DNA of 64,000 nt from Bacteroidota bacterium. GTDB lineage: Bacteria > Bacteroidota > Bacteroidia > NS11-12g > UBA955. Both the position numbers and the translations under genes were made by a program. The stretch covers positions 448,809-512,808 of the forward strand of contig JAMLHC010000002.1 of assembly GCA_023957335.1 (NCBI GenBank), read 5' to 3'. A model generated the notes under the pieces. It saw nothing but the letters and a program-made list of their open reading frames with translations. It did no database searches and was not told where the DNA came from. Shown here in pieces: positions 37,957 to 47,643 of the stretch. Position 1 is the first letter of the stretch. Every line of letters starts with the position of its first letter.

Positions 37957-38190
37957 TTAAACCAGAACAATCACTTTATTGTTCAACACTTCCACAATAC
38001 CGCCTTCAACAGCAAATGATTCGTTTTTTGTTCCATTTCCCACTTCAACATTACCTTTCACAAGGTTTGAAACAACGGGGGCGTGTCCTTTCAATACTTG
38101 AAAACTACCTTTAGCACCCGGCAATATAATAGAATCAGCATTGCCTTCAAAAAGAGTTGTATCGGGAGTGATGATTTTAATTTCTAACAT
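37957..38190 (-). CDS. atpC: F1 ATP synthase subunit epsilon (short form)
   Basis: The 77-residue protein begins MLEIKIITPDTTLFEGNADS and contains LPGAKGSFQVLKGHAPVVSNL, the beta-sandwich signature of the epsilon subunit. It lacks the C-terminal helical hairpin that inhibits the enzyme in many bacteria (about 130-140 residues in E. coli), as is common for short forms in Bacteroidota. It lies 8 nt after atpD; the other ATP synthase genes are not in the window. Confidence 0.95.
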   Translation of the reverse strand: MLEIKIITPDTTLFEGNADSIILPGAKGSFQVLKGHAPVVSNLVKGNVEVGNGTKNESFAVEGGIVEVLNNKVIVLV

Positions 38191-38198
38191 AAACAGGG

Positions 38199-39821
<1,623 letters not shown>

Positions 39822-39980
39822 CTATTTTATGTTTTGAGTCGCTGTTACAAATTATTTAAGGGACTTTTGAGCTTAGCAATTTCTTGCTCTGTAGCGTTGT
39901 ATTGATAAAGTTAATGTTTTTATTCCTAAGAGTTTTTGGATTAGCTTGTGTTTTCTGTTTTGAGTAAACTCATTTTTTGG

Positions 39981-40112
39981 GCATCTAACCCCACTTGCTT
40001 AAGCAAATATCTGCAAGTACAAACTATAACAATGAAGCAGTATGCAGACTTAAAATCACTTGAATATATGTAGAATTTGGTTTAGTATTGCAGATATTTA
40101 AGAGTTAGGTGC
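39981..40112. repeat. attC-like imperfect hairpin (candidate recombination site)
   Basis: Outer arms GCATCTAAC (39981-39989) and GTTAGGTGC (40104-40112) pair at 8 of 9 positions and contain RYYYAAC and GTTRRRY, the core-site patterns of integron attC sites. Inner arms AAATATCTGCAA (40005-40016) and TTGCAGATATTT (40088-40099) are a perfect 12-bp inverted repeat. Total length is 132 bp, within the range of attC sites. The spacers are asymmetric (15 and 4 nt) and no integrase is in the window, so this remains a candidate. It lies at the left edge of the accessory island, in an otherwise gene-free stretch of about 660 nt. Confidence 0.35.
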
Positions 40113-40313
40113 AAGCGTAGCGGACGACACAACAACCATCGACAGGCAGACAATTTAACAGAAAAAGTAAACCATTTTGACGAGTGACCAAAGACATATA
40201 GACCATATTGAAATCGGACATCAAGTAAGCCGACACTCATTGCCGATCCTTCTGTATTTTTTATTTTTTCCCTCCGCACTTTTTTTTAATTCAATTTTAG
40301 CCAACCGTACAAG

Positions 40314-40371
40314 TGGCTCTTTTGGTTTTGCCCGACACACAAGCCGACCCTACGCAAAACCAAAAGAGCCA
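40314..40371. repeat. Perfect 18-bp inverted repeat upstream of the restriction gene
   Basis: TGGCTCTTTTGGTTTTGC (40314-40331) and its exact complement (40354-40371) flank a 22-nt spacer. It lies 69 nt before the ATG of the restriction-modification gene and is not followed by a T-run. It could be a palindromic extragenic repeat, the end of a small mobile cassette, or an operator for the restriction gene. Confidence 0.8.
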
Positions 40372-40439
40372 TTTTTCGCCAACGCACAGAATGACATTAG
40401 GACTTTAAATAATTATCTTAGCAACTTGACAATATAAGA

Positions 40440-43120
40440 ATGGCATTAAGCTGGAACGAAATAAAAGATAGAGCATTAAAATTCTCAAAAGAATGGGCAA
40501 ATACTTCAAATGAAGAAGCAGACGCAAAGCCATTTTTAGTTGAGTTTTTTAATGTATTTGGCATTAGCAGTAAACGTGTTTCGACTTTTGAACACAGAGT
40601 GAAAAAACTGGACGACAAAGACGGTTACATTGACCTGCTTTGGAAAGGAACAATTTTAATTGAAATGAAAAGCAGGGGCAAAAACCTTGACAAAGCCTAT
40701 CAGCAAGCAAAAGAATATACACACGGACTAAAACAGCACGAATTACCGAAATACATTCTCATTTCCGACTTTGAAAATTTTAGACTTTACGACCTTGATG
40801 AAGATAAAACCGTAGAATTTAAACTCAACGACCTTGTAAATAATGTTCAGCATTTCGGTTACATTTTAGGTTATCAAAAAAAGGTTTACAAAGAACAAGA
40901 CCCTGCTAACATCAAAGCAGCCGAGTTAATGGGTAAACTTCACGACAGACTTGAAGAAATCGGCTACACAGGACATCCATTAGAAGTTTACTTGGTTCGT
41001 ATTTTATTTTTGCTGTTTGCCGAAGACACGACAATTTTCAATAAACAACAATTTCAGGAATATTTAGAACAACGGACAGCAGAAGACGGAAGCGACCTTG
41101 CAGCCAAACTGCAAGAACTTTTTCAGGTGCTGAACACACCAAAGGAAAACCGTTTTAAAAATCTTGATGAGCAACTTGCCGACTTTCCGTATGTAAACGG
41201 AAAACTTTTTGAAGAAAACTTGCCTACGGCAAGTTTCGACACAAAAATGCGTCAAGCCTTACTTGACTGCTGTTACATTGATTGGAGCAAAATATCTCCA
41301 GCGATATTTGGTTCAATGTTTCAAAGCGTAACGAACCCAAAAGAACGCAGAAACTTAGGAGCACATTACACAAGCGAAACCAATATTTTAAAACTTATCA
41401 AACCGCTTTTCTTAGATGACCTTTGGAAAGAATTTGAAAGCATCAAAGACAATAAAAACAAACTTCCTGAATTTCATAAAAAATTAAGCACCCTTAAATT
41501 CCTTGACCCTGCTTGCGGTTGCGGAAACTTTCTTGTAATTACTTACAGAGAATTACGATTGTTAGAATTAGAAATTTTAAGAGCATCAAACAAAAGTGGA
41601 CAAGGAGTTTTAGACGTAAGAGATATTATTTGGCTTGACGTTGATATGATGTGTGGTATTGAATATGAAGAATTTCCTGCACGAATTGCAGAAGTTGCAA
41701 TGTGGCTAATTGACCACCAAATGAATATGCAAATTAGCAATGAATTTGGGCAATACTTTGTTCGTTTACCGTTAAAGAAATCCGCAAAAATTATTCACGG
41801 AAACGCATTACAAACAAACTGGGAAAGCATAGTTTCCAAAAATGAACTTTCTTTCATTCTCGGAAATCCACCTTTTATTGGTAAACAAGTTCAAAAACCT
41901 GAACAAAAAGCGGATATGGAAAAAATATTTGCAGGCGTAACAGGTGGCGGAACTTTAGATTATGTAACAGCGTGGTATGTAAAAGCAGCTCAATATATTC
42001 AAGACACAAAAATTAAAGTTGCTTTTGTATCAACTAATTCAATTGCTCAAGGAGAGCAAGTCGGAATTATTTGGGGTTTGCTTTTTCATAAATATAAAAT
42101 CAAAATTCACTTTGCTCATAGAACTTTTAAATGGAACAACGAAGCAAAAGGTAATGCCGCTGTTTATTGTGTTATAGTTGGCTTCGCAAACTACGACTCT
42201 AATGAAAAACGGATATTTGAATACGAAGACATAAAAGGTGAAGCACACGAAATAAAAGTAAAAAACATCAATCCTTATTTGGTTGATGCGAAAGATATTT
42301 TGGTTGAAAGAAGACAAAAAGCAATTTCAAATGTCCCAGAAATGTGTTTTGGAAATATGCCTGCTGACGGAGGCGAATTGCTTTTTACAACAGAAGAAAA
42401 GGAGGAGTTTTTGGCAAAAGAACCCAATGCAAAAAGTATTTTAGAAAATTTATCGGTTCTGAAGAATTTATTAATAACAAAGAACGTTGGTGTTTATGGT
42501 TGGAAGACATTAATCCAACAGAATTGAAATCTTTAAAATTGGTTTTAGACAGAGTTCAAAAAGTAAAAACAATTCGAGAAAAATCATCACGTCCACAGCT
42601 TGCACAAATTCCTCATTTATTTGCTCAAATTACGCAACCAAAAGGCGTTGATTATATTGTTGTTCCTAGCGTTTCTTCGGAAAGAAGAAAATATATTCCA
42701 ATGGGTTTTGAGAAATCAAATGTTATTTCGAGTAATCTAAATTTAATTGTGCCGAGCGGAACACTTTATCACTTTGGCATATTAACGAGTGCAATGCATA
42801 TGGCTTGGGTTAAAAACATATGCGGAAGACTAAAAAGCGACTATCGTTACTCAAAAGATATTGTTTACAATAATTATCCATTTCCCGAAAAACCAACAGA
42901 CAAACAATTAAAAGCGATAGAAGAAAAAGCATTAGCGGTTTTAGATGCTAGACAGCAATTTCCTAACAGTTCACTTGCTGATTTATACGACCCTTTAACA
43001 ATGCCTCCAGCTTTAATCAAAGCACACAACGAATTAGACAAAGCAGTGGACTTGGCTTACAGACCACAAGCATTTACAAGTGAGGCAAACAGAATGGTAT
43101 TTTTATTTGACTTGTCCTGA
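40440..43120 (+). pseudogene. MmeI-like type IIG/IIL restriction-modification enzyme, frameshifted and 3'-truncated
   Basis: A fused nuclease-methyltransferase is read in two frames, 40440-42527 and 42500-43120. Residues 65-77 (D65, E75, K77 in IEMKSRG) form a PD-(D/E)XK nuclease site. DPACGCGNFLVITYRELRLLE is SAM motif I and ILGNPPFIGKQ is the amino-methyltransferase NPPF motif. The second frame holds the target-recognition and C-terminal part (YRPQAFTSEANRMVFLF). Frame is lost at A4 (42445-42448); one more A would restore KFIGSEEFINNKERWCLWLE. The 3' end is cut by the left end of the IS at 43114, so the normal C-terminal residues are replaced by two codons. Such enzymes cut unmodified DNA and protect the host by single-strand methylation. 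As sequenced it is probably inactive. Confidence 0.88.
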
Positions 43121-43126
43121 AATAAG

Positions 43127-43501
43127 TTGACAGAAATGTTAACTTTATTTCGCACAAAAATGAGTCAAAAAAGAAAAACAAAAGAGGAAATTGTTGCCGA
43201 ATATTTATCGGGCAACTACACTTATCGAGAACTTGGATTGAAGTACGATATTCCATTTCGTAGTATTTGCGATTGGGTTTTGGAATATCAAGGTCGAAAA
43301 CCAACATGGCGTGAAAAGATGAAACGCAAACGGGAAAAAGAAACAGGCGTAAAAGAGCCTGAATTACCAAACGAAGTTAAGCTCCTACAGAAGGAACTTA
43401 AAAAGCAGCAATTGCATAATAAGCTGCTTGAAGAAATCATCAATATTGCCAATAAAGAAACAGGAACCGACTGGAAAAAAAAGCTTGGCACCAAGCAATA
43501 A
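43127..43501 (+). CDS. IS3-family OrfA (helix-turn-helix protein)
   Basis: The protein has up to 124 residues; a start at the ATG at 43160 (MSQKRKTKEEIVAEYL) is likely, since the longer frame overlaps the terminal repeat. The helix-turn-helix part is YTYRELGLKYDIPFRSICDW, followed by a Lys/Glu-rich leucine-zipper-like region (VKLLQKELKKQQLHNKLLEE) used for dimerisation. It binds the IS ends. The stop TAA overlaps the orfB ATG, and a -1 frameshift signal lies just upstream. Confidence 0.88.
   Translation: MTEMLTLFRTKMSQKRKTKEEIVAEYLSGNYTYRELGLKYDIPFRSICDWVLEYQGRKPTWREKMKRKREKETGVKEPELPNEVKLLQKELKKQQLHNKLLEEIINIANKETGTDWKKKLGTKQ
43477..43496 (+). other. Programmed -1 frameshift signal (A AAA AAG plus hairpin)
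   Basis: The heptamer A_AAA_AAG (43477-43483) is in the X_XXY_YYZ register of orfA. It is followed at once by GCTTGG CA CCAAGC (43483-43496). The -1 frame is open through the orfB ATG, so slippage yields the OrfAB fusion transposase used by IS3 elements. Confidence 0.8.
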
Positions 43502-44403
43502 TGAATATAGGGCAAAGCGAAAGCCGAAGCATACAAACGCTTTGCTCATTGCTTGGTTACAGTCGGCAAGCCTTTTATAAGTTTATCAAACAATCGGAAA
43601 AAGAAGCATTGCAGCATGATTTAATTCTTCAGGAAGTATTGAAAATCAGAAAAACGCTAAAGCGATTAGGAACAAGAAAACTGCTGTTTAAAATGGAAGG
43701 ATTTATGAGAGAACAACATATTGAGATTGGCAGAGATGCCATGTTTGATTTGCTGGCAACTCATAAACTATTGATAAGGAAAAGAAAACGTAGAGTTCCA
43801 GTTACAACTTTCTCTGATCATTGGATGCGAAAATATCCAAACCTGATAATTGATTTTATTCCAACTGCTCCCAATCAACTTTGGGTAAGTGATATTACTT
43901 ACATCACGTTGAAAGATGACTTTGCTTATTTATCGCTGATTACGGATGCTTACAGCAGAAAGATAGTAGGGTTTTACTTATCAGAAACACTATCGGCAGA
44001 TGGCTGTATAAAAGCATTACTAATGGCTTTAAAAAATAATCCGCAACTGGGAAGACTCATTCATCATTCTGATAGAGGTAGCCAATACTGCTGTGCCGAT
44101 TATGTTTCAATACTTGACAAACACTTTGTTAAAATTAGCATGACTCAAAGTGGTGATCCTTTAGAAAATGCAATTGCAGAAAGGGTAAACGGTATTTTGA
44201 AAGATGAGTTGTTGGAGAAAATATACATCAATTATCAGGAAGCTAAACAAGCTATTGCGGCTGCAATTAGCATCTACAACTATCAAAGACCGCATAGCAG
44301 TATTGATATGTTAACTCCTATTGAAGCTCATTTACGAGAGGGAGAACTAAAACGCAGATGGAAAAATTATTATTCAAAAAAGAAGGAGGTTGTTATGTCG
44401 TAA
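43501..44403 (+). CDS. IS3-family OrfB transposase (DDE)
   Basis: This 300-residue rve-type integrase domain contains an HTH_21-like N-terminal part (RKTLKRLGTRKLLFKMEG) and the DDE triad: first Asp in QLWVSDITYI, second in HHSDRGSQY, Glu in PLENAIAERVNG. The C-terminal IYNYQRPHSSIDMLTPIEAH is typical. It can be made by reinitiation at the overlapping TAATG or as a fusion by frameshifting. All catalytic residues are present, so the element could still be mobile. Confidence 0.95.
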   Translation: MNIGQSESRSIQTLCSLLGYSRQAFYKFIKQSEKEALQHDLILQEVLKIRKTLKRLGTRKLLFKMEGFMREQHIEIGRDAMFDLLATHKLLIRKRKRRVPVTTFSDHWMRKYPNLIIDFIPTAPNQLWVSDITYITLKDDFAYLSLITDAYSRKIVGFYLSETLSADGCIKALLMALKNNPQLGRLIHHSDRGSQYCCADYVSILDKHFVKISMTQSGDPLENAIAERVNGILKDELLEKIYINYQEAKQAIAAAISIYNYQRPHSSIDMLTPIEAHLREGELKRRWKNYYSKKKEVVMS

Positions 44404-44437
44404 AATGAGTTTTTTTCAGGCATGAAGGGTTCAAGAA

Positions 44438-44546
44438 TAAAAAAGCCAAGCTGTTACACTTGGCTAATAAGACGTTTTATTCCGTCACCCGGAGATGTAT
44501 CCCTAGCAAGTTGCTCTCCAGCAGAGCTTGCTTTCGTTTAGTCTCC
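44438..44546 (-). ncRNA. Predicted structured small RNA, about 109 nt, antisense strand of the IS tail
   Basis: On the minus strand a TAcaTTTG element (44558-44551) is followed after 4 nt by GGAGA. The transcript would contain outer stem GGAGA/TCTCC enclosing a bulged hairpin GCAAG-CTCT...AGAG-CAA-CTTGC. Next comes GACG/CGTC with loop AATAA able to pair with TTATT directly downstream (an H-type pseudoknot). It ends in a perfect intrinsic terminator, AGCCAAG/CTTGGCT plus six T. Nothing in it is coding. The RNA class is not recognised. It may control the IS or be a passenger RNA. Confidence 0.65.
44439..44465 (-). terminator. Terminator of the predicted small RNA
   Basis: AGCCAAG, 8-nt loop and CTTGGCT form a perfect 7-bp stem followed by TTTTT TATT on the minus strand. 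On the plus strand no T-run follows, so it acts in the minus direction only. Confidence 0.8.
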
Positions 44547-44550
44547 AATG

Positions 44551-44577
44551 CAAATGTAAACCATATTTAGGATTACT
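44551..44577 (-). promoter_or_regulatory. Promoter of the predicted small RNA
   Basis: TACATTTG (44558-44551) matches the -7 consensus exactly. A TTTT tract about 20 nt upstream stands at the -33 spacing. The predicted start is the G at 44546. Confidence 0.6.
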
Positions 44578-44638
44578 GAAAAATGTGTAAACTTGTAACA
44601 GGATTTAGAACCAAAAAAGTGTCAACTTTTTTCAGGAC

Positions 44639-44842
44639 GATACACGCATCATCTTTTGTGGTGTAATGACAGTTTTGTGCTCCGAAATCCGCCACTGCGC
44701 CAAGCGCCAAACCGTTACATCCAAATAATTTGTCTAATACATTGATTGTCAGTATATTTACTGCATGAAATTCATACTTGGTAAAGACTGAAGCCAAATC
44801 AGTTTCTTTTCCAAAAAGTTTGATGTGTCTTCTATTACAAAC
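44639..44842 (-). pseudogene. Unrecognised gene fragment abutting the IS
   Basis: An open frame on the minus strand (VCNRRHIKLFGKETDLASVF, then YEFHAVNILTINVLDKLFGC and LALGAVADFGAQNCHYTTKD) runs into the right IS end at 44638, where the downstream part is lost. A stop lies just before it and no convincing start is present. Composition looks protein-like. No family is recognised. The stretch from 44843 to 44975 holds nothing else I can identify. Confidence 0.4.
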
Positions 44843-44975
44843 CTACTTTTAAGTGCCTGAAAGTGGATTTATTTGCTTAGTCTTGCAAAGTAATGGATGG
44901 TAAATTAAGTTTTTAGACAGACTGCCATTAGCAGTAACCGTAGGATGACCGTGCTAACAGGAAAACAGAACACGA

Positions 44976-45518
44976 ATGACAACATACATTTCAATACTGA
45001 GAGGAATTAACGTAAGCGGACAAAAACTTATCAAAATGGAAGCTTTACGAAAATCGTATGAAAATTTAGGCTTTCGGTGCGTTACGACATATGTGCAAAG
45101 TGGAAACGATGTTTTTTCAGGAGACAAAGCAAAACTTGACGAACTTGCGCAAACAATAACACGACAAATTAAAAAGGATTTTGGTTTTGATGTTCCCGTA
45201 ATCGTTTTGACTATTGATAAGTTGAAGCAAATCATTGACAACAATCCATTTTTAAACGATAAGGACAAAACTTTTTTACACGTTACTTTTCTGTCTTCAA
45301 AACCACAAATGATTGACCTCAAGACAATAGAAGAAAAGAAACTAAGCGGAGAAGCAATATCTTTTACTGACAATGCTGTTTACTTGTATTGCCCAAATGG
45401 ATATGGAAAATCAAAATTGAGTAATAACTTTTTGGAAACAAAATTAAAGGTAGGTGCGACAACAAGAAACTGGAAAACAACAAATGAACTTTTAAAAATA
45501 GCACAAGAAATTGCGTAA
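44976..45518 (+). CDS. DUF1697 domain protein
   Basis: This 180-residue protein matches DUF1697 throughout: TYISILRGINVSGQKLIKME at the start, YENLGFRCVTTYVQSGNDVF, then KTFLHVTFLSSKP and the C-terminal CPNGYGKSKLSNNFLETKL followed by ATTRNWKTTNELL. The fold is a small alpha/beta protein; biochemical function unknown. Frequently found as a solitary, laterally spread gene. It lies at the right edge of the accessory island with its own short leader. Confidence 0.93.
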   Translation: MTTYISILRGINVSGQKLIKMEALRKSYENLGFRCVTTYVQSGNDVFSGDKAKLDELAQTITRQIKKDFGFDVPVIVLTIDKLKQIIDNNPFLNDKDKTFLHVTFLSSKPQMIDLKTIEEKKLSGEAISFTDNAVYLYCPNGYGKSKLSNNFLETKLKVGATTRNWKTTNELLKIAQEIA

Positions 45519-45608
45519 AACACAAGCAGTTCATATTGACTACTGAGAAAATTCAATGCAAGAAATGAAGCTGAGTATATACAGCACTGTTAATCCAGAA
45601 AACAGATA

Positions 45609-46223
45609 TCAGTGGTATAATTTCTCGCCTGCTTCAATGGCTATATGTAAACGATTTTCGAAAGGTACAACTGGACAAGAATAGCCTGTATCATAGTGAC
45701 AGTAGGGATTATAAGCCGTATTAAAATCCAGCCATAAAGAGTCTTGAGCGGGTGTAATTTCAATGTCCATGTAGCGTCCTCCGCCATAGGTGGTATTACC
45801 ATTACTGAGGTCTTTGAATGGTACAAAAACCCTTTGTGGGGCTTCATTATTGACAAAACCCCATAATGTATCTTGCGTTCCGGACAGATTAAAAACAAAG
45901 AAATACTTCTTCATATACACAGGCTTCCGCTCTGTATTGGTCTCAAACTGAACTATTTCCGGATTGCTTTGTGTATTAGCTTTCACTCGTATTCGTAAGT
46001 CAAAGTCAGGCTTGAAATAATTGAGTTTTGTAAAATTCTTGTATCGATAAAAAGGGGATTCTTTGCTGATTCTAAATAGTGAATCTTGTGTTAGTCTGGC
46101 AGACAATAGATTTTGAATGTATGTTTCTTCCTCATTGCTGCGGGTAGAACCTGACTGATTACATGAGCTGAACAAAAACATGCATGCACACCAAGTTACA
46201 GAAGCAATGAAGATAGATTTCAT
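45609..46223 (-). CDS. DUF1684 lipoprotein
   Basis: The 204-residue protein has a signal peptide ending MFLFSSC and the DUF1684 signature near its C-terminus: LDFNTAYNPYCHYDTGYSCP followed by ENRLHIAIEAGEKL. ESPFYRYKNFTKLNYFKPD near residue 55 also fits. The conserved Cys/His/Tyr cluster (PYC-H-Y, YSCP) may bind a metal or ligand, but the function of the family is unknown. It lies 9 nt after the LysM gene in the same direction. Confidence 0.9.
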   Translation of the reverse strand: MKSIFIASVTWCACMFLFSSCNQSGSTRSNEEETYIQNLLSARLTQDSLFRISKESPFYRYKNFTKLNYFKPDFDLRIRVKANTQSNPEIVQFETNTERKPVYMKKYFFVFNLSGTQDTLWGFVNNEAPQRVFVPFKDLSNGNTTYGGGRYMDIEITPAQDSLWLDFNTAYNPYCHYDTGYSCPVVPFENRLHIAIEAGEKLYH

Positions 46224-46232
46224 GATAATAAA

Positions 46233-47489
46233 TTATTTACGCCTTGCCAATGCCTGCTTTTGAGAAGCGGACATAGTATTAATTTTTTTGTATTCGGCAA
46301 TTTTATCTCCCGGCACAAAGAGTTTTATTTTGGCACCTGCATATAGTACATTGCCTTTGATGTTATTCCATTTTCTAATTTCATGAATACTGCAATCAAA
46401 GAGTTTAGATAGCAAACCCATATTGTCGCCCTTCTTTACTGTATAATAAATGAGTTTTGGGTCGGATGATACATCTGTGTTAACCGGCACTCCGGTTGGA
46501 GTTTTCATGTTGGCAGGTGCAACGGTTGGAGTTGAGTCTCTTTGTGTTGAGTCTCGTTGCATTGTATCTTGTTGTTGCACTCTTATTTCTATGCTGTCGC
46601 GTTGCGTTTTATAGTTTTGAACCAATGCAGTAGGTAGTCTAAAACAAGTACAATTAGGTATTTCGGGCACTATTCCTTCGATAAAATCAGGGTTTAATAA
46701 AGATACAATACTCTGTTTAACCCCTAATTTGTCAGACACATAGTCCAAGCTCAACGCAACGGATGTACAAACTGTATCGCTTTGGGGAATTGCATAGACG
46801 TTTTCATTAATCTTGTGATCGTTATGGTAATTGTACATGTACCACAGTGCCATAAATTTTTCCAAACATTGTCTTTGATTAGACTCCAGAGATTCATGCA
46901 CCAACGGATAGTCGAGCGAGTTACCTGCTTTTCGGATTGCCATATTCAGATTGATGGGACCTACGTAGAAAGCTGAAATTACAAAATGCCAGTCCTGATA
47001 AATCTGCTCCAAGTCATATAGATACTTAGCGGCAACCGATGTTGAGAGCCATAGATTACGTCTTTGGTCTATATATGAATTGGTAATTAGGCGATATCGC
47101 TTGGCGGTGGAATAGGTGAGAGGCCAAACACCCGAAGCTCCCGTGGAAGGTTCCACATAATTGGTGTTGAACTGACTGATTACGACTGAGATTAAGGCTA
47201 GTTCACGAGGCAGCCCGAGGCTGTCGAAATAAGGTCCTAAATTCTTGATTGCAAAACTTGATTTCCCTAATAGTTCCGAAGTTTTGTGACCTTGATTTCT
47301 GAGAAGATTCATGATTTCAAGCCTCACGCCATTGTTATAAAAAACCGGAATTTCTGATTGTATCTTGGAGAGTTTAAGGAAATATGGGTCTTTAGCGTAT
47401 GTAGTTCGGCTGGTATCGGTTTGAGATTGTATAGCACCTGCGGCAAAAAAAAGCACAAGGAACAGCAACAAGGATAGAGACTTTTGCAT
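46233..47489 (-). CDS. MltD-like lytic transglycosylase homologue with LysM, catalytic Glu missing
   Basis: The protein is about 418 residues from MQKSLSLLLFLVLFFAAGAI (signal peptide, start 47489; open frame reaches 47561). The SLT-type domain is recognisable from LPRELALISVV to AFYVGPINLNMAIRKAG, and the C-terminal LysM from YYTVKKGDNMGLLSKLFDCS to IKLF. In MltD-type enzymes the glutamate of the VES motif is catalytic; here the aligned residues are VIS (codons GTA ATC AGT). A Gln/Arg/Thr-rich linker separates the domains. It may bind peptidoglycan without cutting it. Confidence 0.85.
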   Translation of the reverse strand: MQKSLSLLLFLVLFFAAGAIQSQTDTSRTTYAKDPYFLKLSKIQSEIPVFYNNGVRLEIMNLLRNQGHKTSELLGKSSFAIKNLGPYFDSLGLPRELALISVVISQFNTNYVEPSTGASGVWPLTYSTAKRYRLITNSYIDQRRNLWLSTSVAAKYLYDLEQIYQDWHFVISAFYVGPINLNMAIRKAGNSLDYPLVHESLESNQRQCLEKFMALWYMYNYHNDHKINENVYAIPQSDTVCTSVALSLDYVSDKLGVKQSIVSLLNPDFIEGIVPEIPNCTCFRLPTALVQNYKTQRDSIEIRVQQQDTMQRDSTQRDSTPTVAPANMKTPTGVPVNTDVSSDPKLIYYTVKKGDNMGLLSKLFDCSIHEIRKWNNIKGNVLYAGAKIKLFVPGDKIAEYKKINTMSASQKQALARRK

Positions 47490-47643
47490 GGTGTCGGTTA
47501 TCAACGCACAAAACAAAGGTTTTAATTGAGCAATTACAACATACATCAATAGAGTTTTCAACGAAGTTTACCATAAAAAATTGTTTTTTATAAGCAATCA
47601 AAAAGTACTTATAAACCCCAAAAAACTATAATTGAAAATAGCT

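Larger units (their letters stand above)
43114..44638 (+). mobile_element. IS3-family insertion sequence, about 1.5 kb
   Basis: Terminal inverted repeats are GTCCTGAAATAAGTTGACA (43114-43132) and the complement of 44620-44638, matching at 18 of 19 positions. The element contains orfA, orfB and about 220 nt of extra 3' sequence with an opposite-strand RNA gene. It is inserted in the 3' end of the restriction-modification gene. The bases next to the two ends do not form an evident target duplication, and the missing gene end is not found to the right, so a deletion or rearrangement has probably occurred beside the element. Confidence 0.9.

Noticed and set aside
43114-44638. Plus-strand riboswitch or group I intron in the IS tail
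   Set aside because: The promoter element, terminator T-run and start spacing all fit only the minus strand, so a separate minus-strand RNA is preferred.
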